From Gemmataceae bacterium (GTDB lineage: Bacteria; Planctomycetota; Planctomycetia; Gemmatales; Gemmataceae), in the NCBI GenBank assembly GCA_020847555.1, contig JADLBT010000052.1, forward strand, positions 1-17,103: a stretch of 17,103 nucleotides of DNA, in the 5' to 3' direction. A program made the position numbers and the translations under genes. Under the pieces are notes generated by a model, which did no database searches, was not told the origin of the DNA, and saw nothing but the letters and a program-made list of their open reading frames with translations. Within the stretch, counting starts at the first letter, position 1, and the number at the start of each line of letters is the position of its first letter. Positions 15,513 through 17,103 of the stretch are shown piece after piece.

Positions 15513-16923
15513 ATGGAGCGCCGCTTTGCTGCCCACCGAGACCACCTGCTGGCTGACGCCGAAGTCGATCCCCGCCTCCTGCGCGGCGTCCTGCCCCGCC
15601 TGGAACGCTTCCTCGACCCCTTCGTCGAACACCTCCAGCGCAGCGAACAACGGCTTCACGCCTGCCGCTATGTCACGGGCCTGGTCTCCCACCTGGAGTA
15701 CAAGAACGTCGAGTCCATCGCCTATCTGCACGACCAGACCCGCGAGCCGCTGCAGCAGTTCGTGGGCCAGTCCCCCTGGGACCACGGCCCCTGGCTTACC
15801 GAGTTGGCCCGCCAGGTCGGCCAGCACCTGGGCAGCCCCGACGGCGTGCTCGTCTTGGACCCGTCGGCCTTCCCCAGGAAGGGCACCGCCTCGGTCGGGG
15901 TGCAACGGCAGTGGTGTGGCCGCCTGGGCAAGATCGACAACTGCCAGGTCGGCCTCTACCTGGCCTACGTCGGCCGTAACGAGCACGTCTTGGTCGATGT
16001 CCGCCTGTACCTGCCCAAGGACTGGGCCAAGGACCAGCAGCGGCGTGCCCAGGCGGGCATCCCCAAAGACGTGCGCTGCCGCACGCGGCACGAGTTGGCC
16101 CTGCAGATGTTGGACGAGCGCGGCCCGCTGCTGCCGCACGCCTGGGTGAGCGGCGACGACGAGATGGGCCGTTGCTCGTGGTTTCGGCGGCAATTGCGGG
16201 CGCGAAGCGAGCGCTAGGCGCTGGCGGTGCCCTCGAACACGGCGGTGCGGGACCTGGCCGCGGCCGACCCGCCGTACCCGGGCCACGGCCGTCGGCCGCG
16301 CGTGCCGTTCCCGCGCGTCGATCGTTGGCGTGCCACCGTGGCGGAGGCGGCGTGGCAGACGGTCGAGGTCCGCGCGGGGGAGAAAGGGCCCGTGGTGGTG
16401 CAGGCCATGTGGACCTTGGTGCAGGCACGCACCGAAGGCCGGGTGGCGGACGTGGCGGAGGTCCTGGTGGTGTTCCGCGCGCGGCAAGGGGACGGCACCT
16501 GGAAGCACGACTACCTGCTGTCCAATGCGTCCCTGACCACGCCCCTGGCGGAGTTCGCCCGCGTGTTCAAGGCCGCGCAGCGGGTCGAGGAGTGCTTGCA
16601 GCGGGCCAAAGGGGAAGCGGGGTTGGCGGACTATGAGGTGCGGACTTGGCGGGGGTGGTATCACCACCAGGCGCTGGCGCTGACAGCGACGTGGTTCCTC
16701 ACCGAGGAGGCCCGGCGGGGGAAAAAAAAGGACGCGGGCGTTAACGGTGACGCAGTTGCAGAAGCTGATCGCGGGGGTAGTGGAGCGACGGTTGGGTACA
16801 GGGCGGTCGGGGTACCAGAGGCGCACGGCGAGCCGGCGCTTACGCCGGGTTGAGGAAGCACGCCTGTACCGCTGGAAAGCCCTCAACCGCTTGCCTCCGC
16901 TGAGGGTAGGTCAACAGGAATAA
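15513..16923 (+). pseudogene. IS701-family DDE transposase, broken by a nonsense codon and a frameshift
   Basis: The gene starts at ATG 15513 after GGAAGGAA. Segment 1 (234 residues) has VLVLDPSAFPRKG (D116) and WVSGDDEMGR (D215/D216), the first two acidic active-site regions. It stops at an in-frame TAG (15215+1000, i.e. 16215-16217), after RARSER. The same frame continues ALAVPSNTAVRDL, where relatives, as I recall them, have a Tyr, so TAC to TAG is the simplest change. Segment 2 contains WKHDYLLSN and RVEECLQRAKGEAGLADYEVRTWRGWYHHQ with the third acidic residue (near codon 359). At an A8 run (16722-16729) the frame is lost; removing one A restores GKKRTRALTVTQLQK and leads to a natural end, ALNRLPPLRVGQQE, with TAA at 16921-16923. 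The repaired protein would be about 469 residues. Confidence 0.88.
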
Positions 16924-17020
16924 GGTGGTGTCCCCATAACGTTGCCGGCCTCCGGGAGTCAGAGTACAACCTCCGGAGAGAACTGTCCATCGCTCTGCCC
17001 GCCGAGATGGGATGCCTCTC

Positions 17021-17103
17021 ATGGACGACCTCAGCCTGTTCTGTTGCCAAAACCCGGACTGCTGCGACTACGGCTGCCGCGGCCGTGACAACCTCCGCGT
17101 CGG
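17021..17103 (+). CDS. Start of a Cys-rich transposase-like protein (partial, beyond right edge)
   Basis: An ATG at 17021 opens a frame of at least 27 codons to the edge. The visible residues include SLFCCQNPDCCDYGCRGRDN. The CQNPDC-type Cys spacing followed by Gly and basic residues resembles the N-terminal zinc-ribbon-like region of IS1-like or similar transposases common in planctomycetes. No clear ribosome site is present (GATGGGATG upstream). The call is based on very little sequence. Confidence 0.4.
   Translation, partial: MDDLSLFCCQNPDCCDYGCRGRDNLRV

Larger units (their letters stand above)
15394..16923 (+). mobile_element. IS701-like insertion sequence (right end uncertain)
   Basis: The element is recognised by its transposase and by the abrupt cut of the flavoprotein gene at about 15393. 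The left end shows lower GC (15394-15500), with a -35-like TTGACA. The right end lies at or beyond the transposase stop at 16923. I found no terminal inverted repeat by eye, and no target duplication can be tested because the far flank is not visible or belongs to the next element. The transposase carries two disabling lesions, so this copy is probably not autonomous. Confidence 0.7.

Noticed and set aside
15093..16886. A 597-codon minus-strand frame across the insertion sequence
   Set aside because: It is antisense to the transposase, crosses the flavoprotein junction, and has no domain features.
15394..17020. Terminal inverted repeats for the IS701-like element
   Set aside because: By eye the left sequence (15394-15500) and the sequence after the transposase stop do not share a convincing inverted match; the CTCCGG/CCGGAG pieces near 16950-16978 pair only locally.
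1..17103. CRISPR array, tRNA/rRNA genes, toxin-antitoxin or phage-defence genes
   Set aside because: No regularly spaced direct repeats, no tRNA-like cloverleaf noticed, and no families of these kinds among the credible genes.

Overview
The window (about 17.1 kb, high GC) reads as a chromosomal segment of a planctomycete, most likely of the Gemmata/Isosphaera group. The evidence is family content: a secreted protein with the planctomycete TIGR03000 domain; a very large secreted protein joining a TIGR02604-type dehydrogenase-like beta-propeller, a helical-repeat region and a TIGR02603-type CxxCH cytochrome domain; a secreted 14-blade WD40 protein with the alpha-helical tail common in this phylum; and several GC-rich palindromic elements between genes. 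All assignments come from reading the sequence; no database search or structure prediction was run.

Left part (1-4457, all minus strand): a respiratory operon transcribed sdhC-sdhA-sdhB, encoding a succinate dehydrogenase/fumarate reductase that resembles the actinobacterial Sdh1 type. The FAD and iron-sulfur subunits keep their key residues. The membrane subunit is an unusual ~300-residue protein with about five helices and many Cys and His residues. Each junction in the operon carries a hairpin; the one between sdhA and sdhB is a perfect 31-bp inverted repeat that looks like a dispersed repeat element. Downstream, and cut by the left edge, is the start of a secreted proline-rich protein with a Cys-containing C-terminal motif.

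Middle part (4458-12006): a predicted outer-membrane beta-barrel protein (plus) converges on a Tyr/Gly-rich secreted TIGR03000 protein (minus) across a nested hairpin terminator. That gene diverges from the plus-strand WD40 gene, which has a good sigma70-like promoter. Next comes a tight two-gene unit of secreted retropepsin-like aspartic protease-PDZ paralogues with its own promoter, ending in a perfect 25-bp palindrome. Nearly every gene here has a signal peptide, so this is an envelope or periplasm-directed region.

Right part (12007-17103): the 1008-residue propeller-cytochrome gene is followed by a hairpin repeat and the first 51 codons of an HI0933/YhiN-type flavoprotein. That gene is cut by an IS701-like insertion sequence. 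The transposase is itself broken twice, by an in-frame amber codon and by a one-base frameshift in an A8 run. At the right edge a second, Cys-rich transposase-like gene begins, so this end is an insertion-sequence cluster.

No tRNA, rRNA, CRISPR array or recognisable defence system was seen. The best candidates for new biology are the Cys/His-rich Sdh1-type membrane anchor, the tandem secreted retropepsin-PDZ pair, and the palindromic elements placed at gene junctions.
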